Below are positions 1-6,807 of a stretch of DNA of 6,863 bases, one piece after another. A program made the translations under genes and the position numbers. Under the pieces are notes generated by a model. The model was not told where the DNA came from, did no database searches, and was given only the letters and a program-made list of their open reading frames with translations. The stretch lies in NCBI GenBank assembly GCA_964572475.1, contig CAZNEZ010000075.1:1-6863 (forward strand), in the 5' to 3' direction. The DNA comes from CAZNEZ01 sp964572475 (lineage in GTDB: Bacteria; Bacillota; Clostridia; Lachnospirales; Lachnospiraceae). How positions within the stretch are numbered: position 1 is the stretch's first letter; each line of letters opens with the position of its first letter.

Positions 1-22
1 CGCACTCGTGCACCGGTTCATG
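1..22 (-). other. Start of guaA downstream flank, unassigned
   Basis: These are the only bases visible after the guaA stop. They are GC-rich (14 of 22) compared with the rest of the window. Read on the minus strand, an ATG begins one base after the guaA stop and stays open for seven codons to the edge, but no clear ribosome binding site precedes it. The stretch also contains GTGCAC and a GCAC/GTGC inverted repeat that could be part of a stem. Too little is present to say whether this is a gene, a terminator or the edge of an inserted element. Confidence 0.25.
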
Positions 23-1564
23 TCACTCAAACTCTATCGTTGCTGGTGGTTTTCCCGTGCAGTCATACATTACTCGGTTAACGCCTTTAACTTCATTAAC
101 GATTCTGCTTGTCACTTTTCCAAGTACTTCCCATGGAATCTGCGCGGCTTCAGCCGTCATAAAGTCACTGGTATTTACTGCTCTAAGTGCTATAGCATAA
201 TCGTATGTTCTCTCGTCACCCATAACACCTACTGAACGCATATTGGTAAGGGCGGCAAAATATTGACCAAGTCCCTTGTCTACACCTGCATTGGCAATCT
301 CCTCACGGTAGATAGCATCAGCATCCTGAACAATGCGAACCTTTTCAGCCGTTACATCACCTATTATACGGATGCCAAGACCAGGGCCAGGGAAAGGCTG
401 ACGGCTTACAAGATACTCAGGAATTCCAAGCTCACGACCAGCTTTACGAACCTCGTCCTTGAAAAGGTCACGAAGAGGTTCAACAATCTCCTTAAAATCA
501 ACATAGTCAGGAAGACCTCCTACATTGTGGTGAGACTTAATAACAGCAGATTTGCCAAGTCCAGATTCTATAACATCAGGGTAAATAGTACCCTGAACAA
601 GATAATCAACTGTACCAATCTTCTTAGCTTCTTCTTCAAATACACGAATAAATTCTTCGCCAATAATCTTACGTTTAGCTTCAGGTTCAGATACACCGGC
701 AAGCTTTTCATAGAATCTGTCCTGAGCATTTACACGAATAAAATTAAGGTCATAATCGCCAGCAGGTCCAAATACAGCCTCAACCTCATCGCCTTCATTC
801 TTACGAAGAAGACCATGGTCTACGAATACACAGGTAAGCTGTTTACCTACAGCTTTAGCAAGCATAACTGCTGCAACAGATGAATCAACACCACCTGACA
901 ATGCACATAATACCTTACCGTCGCCAATTTTATTGCGAAGACTCTCAATAGTAGTATCTACAAATGAATCCATCTTCCAGTCACCTTTACAATTGCATAC
1001 ATTAAAAAGGAAGTTAGAAAGCATCTTCGTACCTTCCTGAGTATGCATAACTTCGGGATGGAATTGAACAGCATATAGCTTTTTATCATCATTCTCCATA
1101 GCTGCAACATGGCAGACAGGGGTGTGTGCCGTAATCTTAAATCCTTCTGGAGCACTGGCAATGTAATCAGTATGGCTCATCCATGCAATAGTCTTTTTAC
1201 TTACTTCTGTAAATATCTTGGAATCCGTTGAAATATCAACTTCTGTTTTACCATATTCACTAACAGGTGCTGTTGCAACCTTGCCACCAAGTTTATGTGC
1301 CATAAGCTGTGAGCCATAACAAATACCGAGAATAGGAATCCCCGCCTCAAATATTGCTTTTTCATAGCTTGGTGAATCTTCTTTATATACACTTGCAGGA
1401 CCACCTGTAAATATAATACCCTTAGGGTTCTTTTCCTTGATAGCATCAAGGCTCATTGTATATGGAACAACTTCGCAGTAAACATTACATTCTCTAACTC
1501 TTCTTGCGATAAGCTGGTTGTACTGTCCACCGAAGTCTAGGACTAAGACTAATTCTCTTTCCAA
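23..1564 (-). CDS. guaA: GMP synthase (glutamine-hydrolysing)
   Basis: This gene encodes the cytosolic enzyme that converts XMP, ATP and glutamine to GMP, the last step of de novo guanine nucleotide synthesis. The 513-residue protein has the length usual for Firmicutes and is complete at both ends. Residues 1 to about 190 are a class I glutamine amidotransferase domain, with the nucleophile Cys82 in GICYGSQ and the partners His169 and Glu171 in FHPE. Residues from about 200 form the ATP-pyrophosphatase domain, with the P-loop SGGVDSS at 223-229. Residues from about 390 form the dimerisation domain, which contains RQPFPGPGLGIR and ends in the family's typical KPPATIE tail (here TIEFE). The start codon is TTG at 1564-1562. 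It is chosen because AGGAGG lies 7 nt upstream, no ATG occurs in the leader, and the conserved LVLDFGGQ follows at once. It lies 160 bp downstream of uvrA and has its own consensus promoter. No catalytic residue appears to be missing. Confidence 0.98.
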   Translation of the reverse strand: MERELVLVLDFGGQYNQLIARRVRECNVYCEVVPYTMSLDAIKEKNPKGIIFTGGPASVYKEDSPSYEKAIFEAGIPILGICYGSQLMAHKLGGKVATAPVSEYGKTEVDISTDSKIFTEVSKKTIAWMSHTDYIASAPEGFKITAHTPVCHVAAMENDDKKLYAVQFHPEVMHTQEGTKMLSNFLFNVCNCKGDWKMDSFVDTTIESLRNKIGDGKVLCALSGGVDSSVAAVMLAKAVGKQLTCVFVDHGLLRKNEGDEVEAVFGPAGDYDLNFIRVNAQDRFYEKLAGVSEPEAKRKIIGEEFIRVFEEEAKKIGTVDYLVQGTIYPDVIESGLGKSAVIKSHHNVGGLPDYVDFKEIVEPLRDLFKDEVRKAGRELGIPEYLVSRQPFPGPGLGIRIIGDVTAEKVRIVQDADAIYREEIANAGVDKGLGQYFAALTNMRSVGVMGDERTYDYAIALRAVNTSDFMTAEAAQIPWEVLGKVTSRIVNEVKGVNRVMYDCTGKPPATIEFE

Positions 1565-1571
1565 TTTTCTG

Positions 1572-1577
1572 CCTCCT
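1572..1577 (-). promoter_or_regulatory. guaA ribosome binding site, fixes TTG start
   Basis: A full AGGAGG on the minus strand lies 7 nt before the TTG at 1564-1562. Because the start is not ATG, this site decides the start. The in-frame codons immediately upstream contain no ATG or GTG and no other Shine-Dalgarno match is near. Confidence 0.9.
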
Positions 1578-1610
1578 GATTCTTTAGTTGCTGTATCTGA
1601 CTTATTTCAA

Positions 1611-1652
1611 CTACAATAGAAAATAGCTTAAAAATACTATTATCTATCGTAA
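1611..1652 (-). promoter_or_regulatory. guaA leader hairpin (possible)
   Basis: In the predicted guaA leader, ACGATAGA (1650-1643) can pair with TCTATTGT (1620-1613) with one G-U. After a T-T mismatch, AATAG (1641-1637) pairs with CTATT (1626-1622) around a 10-nt loop. Two more weak pairs can extend the base. The stem is AT-rich, so stability is modest. A second inverted repeat, TAGTTG (1613-1608) with CAACTA (1590-1585), shares bases with the foot of the first, so the two may compete. Neither sequesters the ribosome binding site. The structure does not match the purine riboswitch core, and any regulatory role is inference. Confidence 0.35.
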
Positions 1653-1670
1653 GTGCCGTCTAATGCGTTA

Positions 1671-1699
1671 ATTATATGGAATCTTTGAAGTATTGTCAA
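1671..1699 (-). promoter_or_regulatory. guaA sigma-A promoter, perfect consensus
   Basis: On the minus strand, TTGACA (1699-1694) is followed after exactly 17 bp by TATAAT (1676-1671), a perfect match to the housekeeping sigma-A/sigma-70 consensus in both hexamers and spacing. Transcription should start near 1664, giving an untranslated leader of about 100 nt before the TTG start of guaA. It implies strong guaA transcription independent of the upstream uvrBA genes. The transcription start is predicted, not observed. Confidence 0.88.
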
Positions 1700-1707
1700 C
1701 ATTATTT

Positions 1708-1719
1708 GCGATTAATCGC
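1708..1719. promoter_or_regulatory. 12-bp perfect palindrome upstream of guaA promoter
   Basis: GCGATTAATCGC is perfectly self-complementary and sits 8 bp upstream of the guaA -35 hexamer and 5 bp after the uvrA stop. Its dyad symmetry suits a dimeric DNA-binding regulator. As RNA it could form only a 4-bp stem with a 4-nt loop, and no T run follows, so it is a poor terminator candidate for uvrA. A chance palindrome is possible. Confidence 0.3.
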
Positions 1720-1724
1720 TTCAT

Positions 1725-4568
1725 CTATTGCAGATATTTTTTAACATACTTTCCAGTATAAGATTTTTCATTCTCTGCTACTTCTTCAGGAGTTCCCTTA
1801 GCGATTACAGTACCACCCTTGTCACCACCATCAGGTCCTATATCTATAATATAATCCGCAACCTTAATAACATCCAGATTATGCTCGATAACAAGAACCG
1901 TGTTGCCGCCTTCAGAGAGCTTGCGAAGAATCTCAACAAGTTTGTGAACATCTGCAAAATGCAATCCAGTAGTAGGTTCGTCAAGAATATATATCGTCTT
2001 TCCTGTACTTCTCTTACTTAGCTCAGTTGCAAGCTTAATTCTTTGAGCTTCACCACCAGATAAAGTTGTTGAAGGCTGTCCCAGCTTAATATAAGAAAGA
2101 CCAACTTCATTAAGCGTCGCAATCTTCCTATAAATATTAGGCACATTTTCAAAAAACTTCATAGCCTCTTCCACCGTCATATCAAGTACATCATAGATAC
2201 TCTTACCTTTATACTTAACATCTAGCGTTTCCCTATTATAACGCTTTCCACCGCATACTTCACAAGGCACATATACATCTGGTAAAAAATGCATCTCAAT
2301 TTTGAGAATACCATCGCCACTACAAGCCTCACAACGTCCTCCCTTAACATTAAAGCTGAATCTTCCCTTTTTGTATCCCTTAGCCTTTGCATCTGCAGTT
2401 GCTGAAAATAAATCCCTAATCTGATCAAATACACCTGTATAAGTAGCTGGGTTTGATCTTGGGGTTCTACCTATCGGTGACTGATCAATATCAATAATCT
2501 TATCAAGCTGCTCAACACCTTCGATTCTGTCATGCTCACCAGGTATGGTCCTTGCGCGATTGAGAGTTTTGGCAAGTGACTTGTAAATGATTTCATTTAC
2601 AAGAGAAGACTTACCCGATCCTGAAACACCTGTAACTACTGTCATTATACCAAGAGGAATATCAACATCTATATTCTTAAGATTATTCTGTCTTGCTCCA
2701 ATTACCTTGAGATATCCTGTAGGCTTCCTTCTCTCTGAAGGTAGTGGGATTTTAATTCTTCCACTAAGATATGCTCCTGTGATAGAATTCTTATTCTTCA
2801 TAATCTCCTGTGCATTACCAGTAGCAACTACTTCTCCACCATGTTCGCCTGCACCAGGACCAATATCCACAATGTAGTCCGCTGCAAACATTGTATCTTC
2901 ATCATGCTCAACTACTATTAGAGTATTACCAAGGTCTCTAAGATGTGTTAACGTCTTTAATAACTTGTCATTATCTTTCTGATGAAGACCAATACTAGGC
3001 TCATCCAGAATATATGCAACCCCTACAAGACCTGAACCTATTTGAGTTGCAAGACGAATACGCTGCGCTTCTCCTCCTGATAAGCTTGCAGTTGCTCTGG
3101 CAAGTGTAAGATAATCAAGACCTACATCTACAAGAAATCCAATTCTAGACTTAATCTCCTTTAACACCTGTTCACCAATAGTTGCCTGCATATCACTCAA
3201 CTCAAGTCTGTCCAAAAATACCTGAAGTTTCCTAATTGGCATAGAAGTAACCTCAAATATATTCTTTCCACCAACTGTTACTGCAAGAGATTCCTTCTTA
3301 AGCCTTTGTCCCCCACATTCCTTGCAAGGCGTAATCTTCATAAATTCTTCATATTCAGCCTTAATAGTTTCTGAAGAGGTTTCCCGGTATCTTCTTTCCA
3401 CATTCCTTACAAGGCCCTCAAATGCTACATCATAGATACCTTCTCCACGCTGGCCTTTGTAATAGACCTTAACCTCTTCCCCACTAGTACCATTAATAAT
3501 AATATCCTGTGCCTTTTTTGATAACTTTTCAAAAGGAGTATCTAAGCTAAACTTATATCTCTTAGATAAAGCATCCAGAATTGCATGTGAATAACTCTTA
3601 GGATCCGTTGATGAAGCCCAGCCCATAGCTATAATAGCTCCTTCATTAATACTTATCTTTCTGTTTGGAATCATAAGGTCCACATCAAATTCCATTTTGT
3701 ATCCAAGTCCAAAACATTCTGGGCATGCTCCAAATGGATTGTTAAACGAGAAACTTCTAGGCTGAATCTCGTCAATACTAATACCACAGTCCGGGCATGA
3801 AAAACTTTGACTAAAGTTAATCTTTTCTCCCCCAATGACATCAACAATCATAAGTCCATCAGCAAGATGCATTACATTTTCGATTGAATCTGTAAGACGC
3901 TTCTCAATGCCTGACTTAATAACAAGTCTGTCAACAACCACTTCTATACTATGCTTAATATTCTTATCTAGCTTAATCTCTTCACTTAACTCATACATAT
4001 TACCATCAACCATTACGCGAACATAACCACTCTTTTTAGCATGTTCAAAAACCTTAGCATGTTCGCCCTTACGTCCTCTTACTACTGGTGCTAAAAGCTG
4101 AATCTTAGTTCCCTCAGGCAGTTCAAGAATCTGATCTGTCATCTGATCAACAGACTGCTTCTTAATCTCTTTCCCACACTCTGGGCAATGAGGAATACCA
4201 ATTCTTGCGTATAAAAGTCTAAAATGATCATATATCTCCGTTACTGTACCTACTGTAGAACGTGGATTCCTGTTAGTAGACTTCTGGTCGATAGATATCG
4301 CAGGTGAAAGTCCTTCTATACTCTCAACATTTGGTTTCTCCATCTGTCCGAGAAACTGTCTAGCATATGATGACAATGATTCCATATATCTTCTTTGGCC
4401 TTCTGCATAAATAGTATCAAATGCAAGAGATGACTTTCCAGAACCACTTAATCCTGTAAGTACTACAAACTCATCTCTTGGTATGTCAACATCTATACCT
4501 TTTAGGTTATGCTCGGCTGCGCCTCTTATCTTAATATACTGTTTGTTCTTATTATTCTTAGCTGCCAT
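1725..4568 (-). CDS. uvrA: Excinuclease ABC subunit A (UvrA)
   Basis: UvrA is the damage-sensing ATPase of nucleotide excision repair. As a dimer it recognises distorted DNA and hands it to UvrB. The 947-residue protein has normal family length and carries two ABC-type ATPase modules. The first has Walker A GLSGSGKSS (39-47), signature LSGGE (496-500) and Walker B ILDEPSIGLH from 520. The second has Walker A GVSGSGKSS (647-655), LSGGE (836-840) and ILDEPTTGLH from 861. Zinc-binding cysteines are intact: 258/261 with 282/285 in the first half, 746/749 with 769/772 in the second, and a probable third site from 128/131 with 415/418. The ATG start has AGGAG (4579-4575) 6 nt upstream and is followed by the usual KIRGAAEHNLK region. 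It lies 164 bp after uvrB with no convincing promoter or SOS box between them, so co-transcription from the uvrB promoter is inferred. Confidence 0.98.
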   Translation of the reverse strand: MAAKNNKNKQYIKIRGAAEHNLKGIDVDIPRDEFVVLTGLSGSGKSSLAFDTIYAEGQRRYMESLSSYARQFLGQMEKPNVESIEGLSPAISIDQKSTNRNPRSTVGTVTEIYDHFRLLYARIGIPHCPECGKEIKKQSVDQMTDQILELPEGTKIQLLAPVVRGRKGEHAKVFEHAKKSGYVRVMVDGNMYELSEEIKLDKNIKHSIEVVVDRLVIKSGIEKRLTDSIENVMHLADGLMIVDVIGGEKINFSQSFSCPDCGISIDEIQPRSFSFNNPFGACPECFGLGYKMEFDVDLMIPNRKISINEGAIIAMGWASSTDPKSYSHAILDALSKRYKFSLDTPFEKLSKKAQDIIINGTSGEEVKVYYKGQRGEGIYDVAFEGLVRNVERRYRETSSETIKAEYEEFMKITPCKECGGQRLKKESLAVTVGGKNIFEVTSMPIRKLQVFLDRLELSDMQATIGEQVLKEIKSRIGFLVDVGLDYLTLARATASLSGGEAQRIRLATQIGSGLVGVAYILDEPSIGLHQKDNDKLLKTLTHLRDLGNTLIVVEHDEDTMFAADYIVDIGPGAGEHGGEVVATGNAQEIMKNKNSITGAYLSGRIKIPLPSERRKPTGYLKVIGARQNNLKNIDVDIPLGIMTVVTGVSGSGKSSLVNEIIYKSLAKTLNRARTIPGEHDRIEGVEQLDKIIDIDQSPIGRTPRSNPATYTGVFDQIRDLFSATADAKAKGYKKGRFSFNVKGGRCEACSGDGILKIEMHFLPDVYVPCEVCGGKRYNRETLDVKYKGKSIYDVLDMTVEEAMKFFENVPNIYRKIATLNEVGLSYIKLGQPSTTLSGGEAQRIKLATELSKRSTGKTIYILDEPTTGLHFADVHKLVEILRKLSEGGNTVLVIEHNLDVIKVADYIIDIGPDGGDKGGTVIAKGTPEEVAENEKSYTGKYVKKYLQ

Positions 4569-4610
4569 GTCAATCTCCTGTTTTTATCTTGCTCTATTCA
4601 TTTTCTATGT

Positions 4611-4741
4611 TAGCTCTCAGCTGCACTGTAGTCTTACTAATCTTCCAGCTTTCAGCTTCTCTCTTGTCTTACTAATCTTCCAGCTTTCAGCTACACTATA
4701 TCCTTACGAATCTTCCAGCTTTCAGCTTATCTCTAATCTTC
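4611..4741 (-). repeat. Imperfect 35-bp tandem repeat, four copies
   Basis: On the minus strand four copies follow head to tail: 4741-4716 (26 bp), 4715-4681, 4680-4646 and 4645-4611 (35 bp each). Each opens with GAAGATTAG (GAAGATTCG in copy 2) and closes with AGCTGAAAGCT or a one-base variant, which is itself AGCT-GAA-AGCT. Copy 1 is copy 3 minus nine bases (TAAGACAAG) with one further mismatch. Copies 2 and 4 share a different middle, TAAGRMTAYAGTGYAGC. The array thus alternates between two versions. The first nine bases are the last codons and stop of uvrB, so the array overlaps that gene. The minus strand is strongly purine-rich (27 of 35 in copy 3). No spacers, transposase or terminator T run are present. 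Its function is unknown; it fills most of the uvrB-uvrA gap. Confidence 0.92.
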
Positions 4742-6724
4742 GTCCATCTTCAATAATTCTTGTTTTAATTGGAGCATTTGATCACGAAGTTCTGCCGCTG
4801 CTTCAAAATTCAAATCTGCTGCTGCCTTCTGCATCTGCTTCATAATATTTTTAATCAGCTTCTCAATCTCTTTCCTGCTCATAGATTCTGGATCCTTAGA
4901 TAACTTGTCTATTGTCTGAGTAGCTGCTTTAGATATGCTGATAAGGTCCCTAACAGCCTTTTTGATAGTCGTAGGCGTAATTCCATGTTCTTCGTTATAT
5001 GCTTCCTGTATAGCCCTTCTACGCTCTGTTTCTGATATTGCCTTACGCATTGAATCCGTCATATTATCAGCATACATAATTACATGACCATCAGAATTAC
5101 GCGCTGCCCTTCCTACTGTCTGAATAAGCGAAGTCTCTGAACGAAGAAAACCCTCTTTATCAGCATCAAGAATCGCTACAAGTGCAATCTCTGGAATATC
5201 CAGACCTTCTCTAAGTAAGTTAATACCCACGAGAACATCAAATAAATCAAGCCTCATATCTCTTATTATCTCTGATCTTTCAAGCGTATCAATATCCGAA
5301 TGCAGGTACTTAACCCTAACTCCATTTTCCTTGAGATAATCTGTCAAATCCTCTGCCATCCTCTTTGTCAATGTTGTAACAAGAATCTTATTCTTCTTAG
5401 AAGTCTCTATATTAATCTCACTTAGCAAATCATCAATCTGTCCTTCAACAGGTCTTACTTCTATATTAGGATCAAGAAGTCCTGTAGGTCTGATAATCTG
5501 TTCAGCCCTAAGAAGCTCATGCTCCTGCTCATATACATTAGGTGTTGCAGAAACAAACATCATCTGGTCAATCTTAGATTCAAACTCAGAAAAGTTAAGT
5601 GGTCTATTCTCTAATGCCGATGGCAATCTAAATCCATAATTCACAAGCGTTGACTTTCTCGACTGATCTCCAGCATGCATACCCCTTACTTGAGGAATAG
5701 TAATATGAGACTCATCAACAATTATTAAAAAATCATCGCCAAAATAGTCGATAAGGGTATGCGGCATATCACCTCTATCAGTTCCTGCCAAATGATATGA
5801 ATAATTCTCTATTCCTGAGCAGAATCCAGTCTCTCTCATCATCTCAATATCAAAGTTAGTTCTTTCAGAGATTCTTTGCGCCTCAAGCAGCTTGTCCTCA
5901 CTTTTAAAATAAGAAACCCTTTCCTTAAGTTCATCTTCGATAGCAGTGATAGCACTTTCCATCTTCTCCTTAGATACTACATAATGTGATGCTGGAAATA
6001 TAGCTATATGTTCAAGTCTACACTTTATCTCACCTGTCAATACATCAATTTCGGTTATTCTATCTATTTCATCTCCAAAGAACTCAATTCTAACTGCTCT
6101 ATCTGTTGAGTTAGCTGGAAATACCTCAACTACATCACCACGAACTCTAAACGTACCACGTTTAAAGTCCATATCATTCCTATCATACTGTATCTCAATC
6201 AGCTTATGAATAATCTCATCCCTATCCTTTACCATACCAGGCCTGATAGATATAACCATATTCTGATAATCTATAGGACTTCCTAATCCGTAAATACATG
6301 ATACAGATGATACAATAATAACATCTTTTCTTTCCGACAAGGCTGCTGTAGCCGAATGTCGCAGCTTATCTATCTCATCATTAATAGCTGAATCTTTCTC
6401 AATATATGTGTCTGTTGAAGGGACATAAGCCTCAGGCTGAAAATAGTCATAATAGCTTACAAAATACTCAACAGCATTCTCCGGAAAAAATTCCTTAAAT
6501 TCACTATATAACTGCCCTGCTAGTGTCTTATTATGAGCGATGATAAGAGTAGGCTTATTAAGCTTCTCAATTACGTTCGCCATAGTAAATGTCTTACCTG
6601 AACCTGTTACACCGAGGAGAGTTTCAAACTGATTGCCATTCTCAAATCCTTCTACCAGCTCTTTAATAGCCTGGGGTTGATCTCCAGTTGGCATATACTC
6701 TGAAACTAACTTAAATCTATCCAT
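4733..6724 (-). CDS. uvrB: Excinuclease ABC subunit B (UvrB)
   Basis: UvrB is the helicase-like subunit that verifies lesions delivered by UvrA and then recruits UvrC for incision. The 663-residue protein is full length. Visible parts in order are Walker A GVTGSGKT (38-45), the beta-hairpin YYDYFQPEAYVP (91-102) that inserts between DNA strands, the UvrA-contacting domain after it, the DEAD-like Walker B VDESH (336-340), SATP (392-395), the second helicase domain with LLREGLDIPE near 503-512 and motif VI QTVGRAARN (535-543), and a C-terminal UVR helical hairpin at about 623-658 used for UvrC contact. The ATG is set by AGGAGGT (6738-6732) 7 nt upstream. The hairpin has Phe at position 95, where Escherichia coli and Bacillus carry Tyr. 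The stop codon TAG lies inside a tandem repeat that continues towards uvrA. An SOS box upstream indicates LexA control. Confidence 0.98.
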   Translation of the reverse strand: MDRFKLVSEYMPTGDQPQAIKELVEGFENGNQFETLLGVTGSGKTFTMANVIEKLNKPTLIIAHNKTLAGQLYSEFKEFFPENAVEYFVSYYDYFQPEAYVPSTDTYIEKDSAINDEIDKLRHSATAALSERKDVIIVSSVSCIYGLGSPIDYQNMVISIRPGMVKDRDEIIHKLIEIQYDRNDMDFKRGTFRVRGDVVEVFPANSTDRAVRIEFFGDEIDRITEIDVLTGEIKCRLEHIAIFPASHYVVSKEKMESAITAIEDELKERVSYFKSEDKLLEAQRISERTNFDIEMMRETGFCSGIENYSYHLAGTDRGDMPHTLIDYFGDDFLIIVDESHITIPQVRGMHAGDQSRKSTLVNYGFRLPSALENRPLNFSEFESKIDQMMFVSATPNVYEQEHELLRAEQIIRPTGLLDPNIEVRPVEGQIDDLLSEINIETSKKNKILVTTLTKRMAEDLTDYLKENGVRVKYLHSDIDTLERSEIIRDMRLDLFDVLVGINLLREGLDIPEIALVAILDADKEGFLRSETSLIQTVGRAARNSDGHVIMYADNMTDSMRKAISETERRRAIQEAYNEEHGITPTTIKKAVRDLISISKAATQTIDKLSKDPESMSRKEIEKLIKNIMKQMQKAAADLNFEAAAELRDQMLQLKQELLKMDED

Positions 6725-6727
6725 TCC

Positions 6728-6742
6728 CGTTACCTCCTAACG
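6728..6742 (-). promoter_or_regulatory. uvrB ribosome binding site in hairpin loop
   Basis: On the minus strand CGTTA-GGAGG-TAACG is a perfect 5-bp inverted repeat that would place the Shine-Dalgarno core GGAGG exactly in the 5-nt loop, 4 bases before the ATG. The site itself is a strong AGGAGGT. A second copy of GAGGTAAC occurs 15 bp upstream (6751-6744). The stem is weak, so the fold is tentative, while the ribosome binding site is secure. Confidence 0.6.
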
Positions 6743-6767
6743 TGTTACCTCTGAAACTATATTTGTT

Positions 6768-6796
6768 ATAATAACACAATTTAAAAGCAAATGCAA
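6768..6796 (-). promoter_or_regulatory. uvrB(A) promoter, extended -10
   Basis: On the minus strand TTGCAT (6796-6791) precedes, by 17 bp, TATTAT (6773-6768), which is preceded by TG one base upstream (TGTTATTAT), an extended -10 element. The weak -35 (three of six) fits with help from the extended -10. Runs of A at 6829-6825, 6819-6815 and 6813-6808 lie upstream and could act as an UP-like or curved segment. The predicted transcription start is near 6761, giving a leader of roughly 36 nt. An alternative -10, TATAAC (6770-6765), overlaps it and would need a 20-bp spacer. Confidence 0.65.
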
Positions 6797-6807
6797 ACGT
6801 TTGTTCG
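6794..6807 (-). promoter_or_regulatory. SOS box (LexA/DinR operator)
   Basis: CGAACAAACGTTTG on the minus strand fits the Gram-positive SOS box, CGAAC-RNRY-GTTYG/C, at every defined position. It overlaps the first three bases of the -35 hexamer of the uvrB promoter, so bound LexA should block RNA polymerase until DNA damage triggers RecA-stimulated LexA self-cleavage. The uvrB operon is a classical SOS target in Bacillus and Escherichia. No second box is seen before uvrA or guaA. Confidence 0.88.

Noticed and set aside
263..883. 206-codon open frame on the plus strand, antisense to guaA
   Set aside because: It lies wholly inside guaA, has no ribosome binding site, and its translation is low-complexity with no family resemblance. 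It is a shadow of the codon pattern on the other strand.
1565..1664. Guanine (purine) riboswitch upstream of guaA
   Set aside because: The conserved ATA-GG, TTTCTACC and CCGTAAA-type core segments are absent, and the leader has no three-way junction or terminator.
1700..1724. Terminator between uvrA and guaA
   Set aside because: The palindrome gives at most a 4-bp stem with a 4-nt loop and lacks a downstream T run.
4569..4732. Separate SOS box or promoter for uvrA
   Set aside because: No CGAAC-N4-GTTYG-like site is present. A TATAGT in repeat copy 2 has no acceptable -35 partner.
4611..4741. CRISPR array
   Set aside because: The repeats are contiguous without spacers, are imperfect, and have no cas genes nearby.
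4611..4741. Rho-independent terminator after uvrB
   Set aside because: The only hairpins are 4-bp AGCT/AGCT stems with a GAA loop, and no T run follows on the transcribed strand.
4483..4845. 120-codon plus-strand frame across the uvrB-uvrA gap, with a hydrophobic translation
   Set aside because: The hydrophobic look follows from the purine-rich minus strand. There is no ribosome binding site, and the frame overlaps both genes and the repeat.
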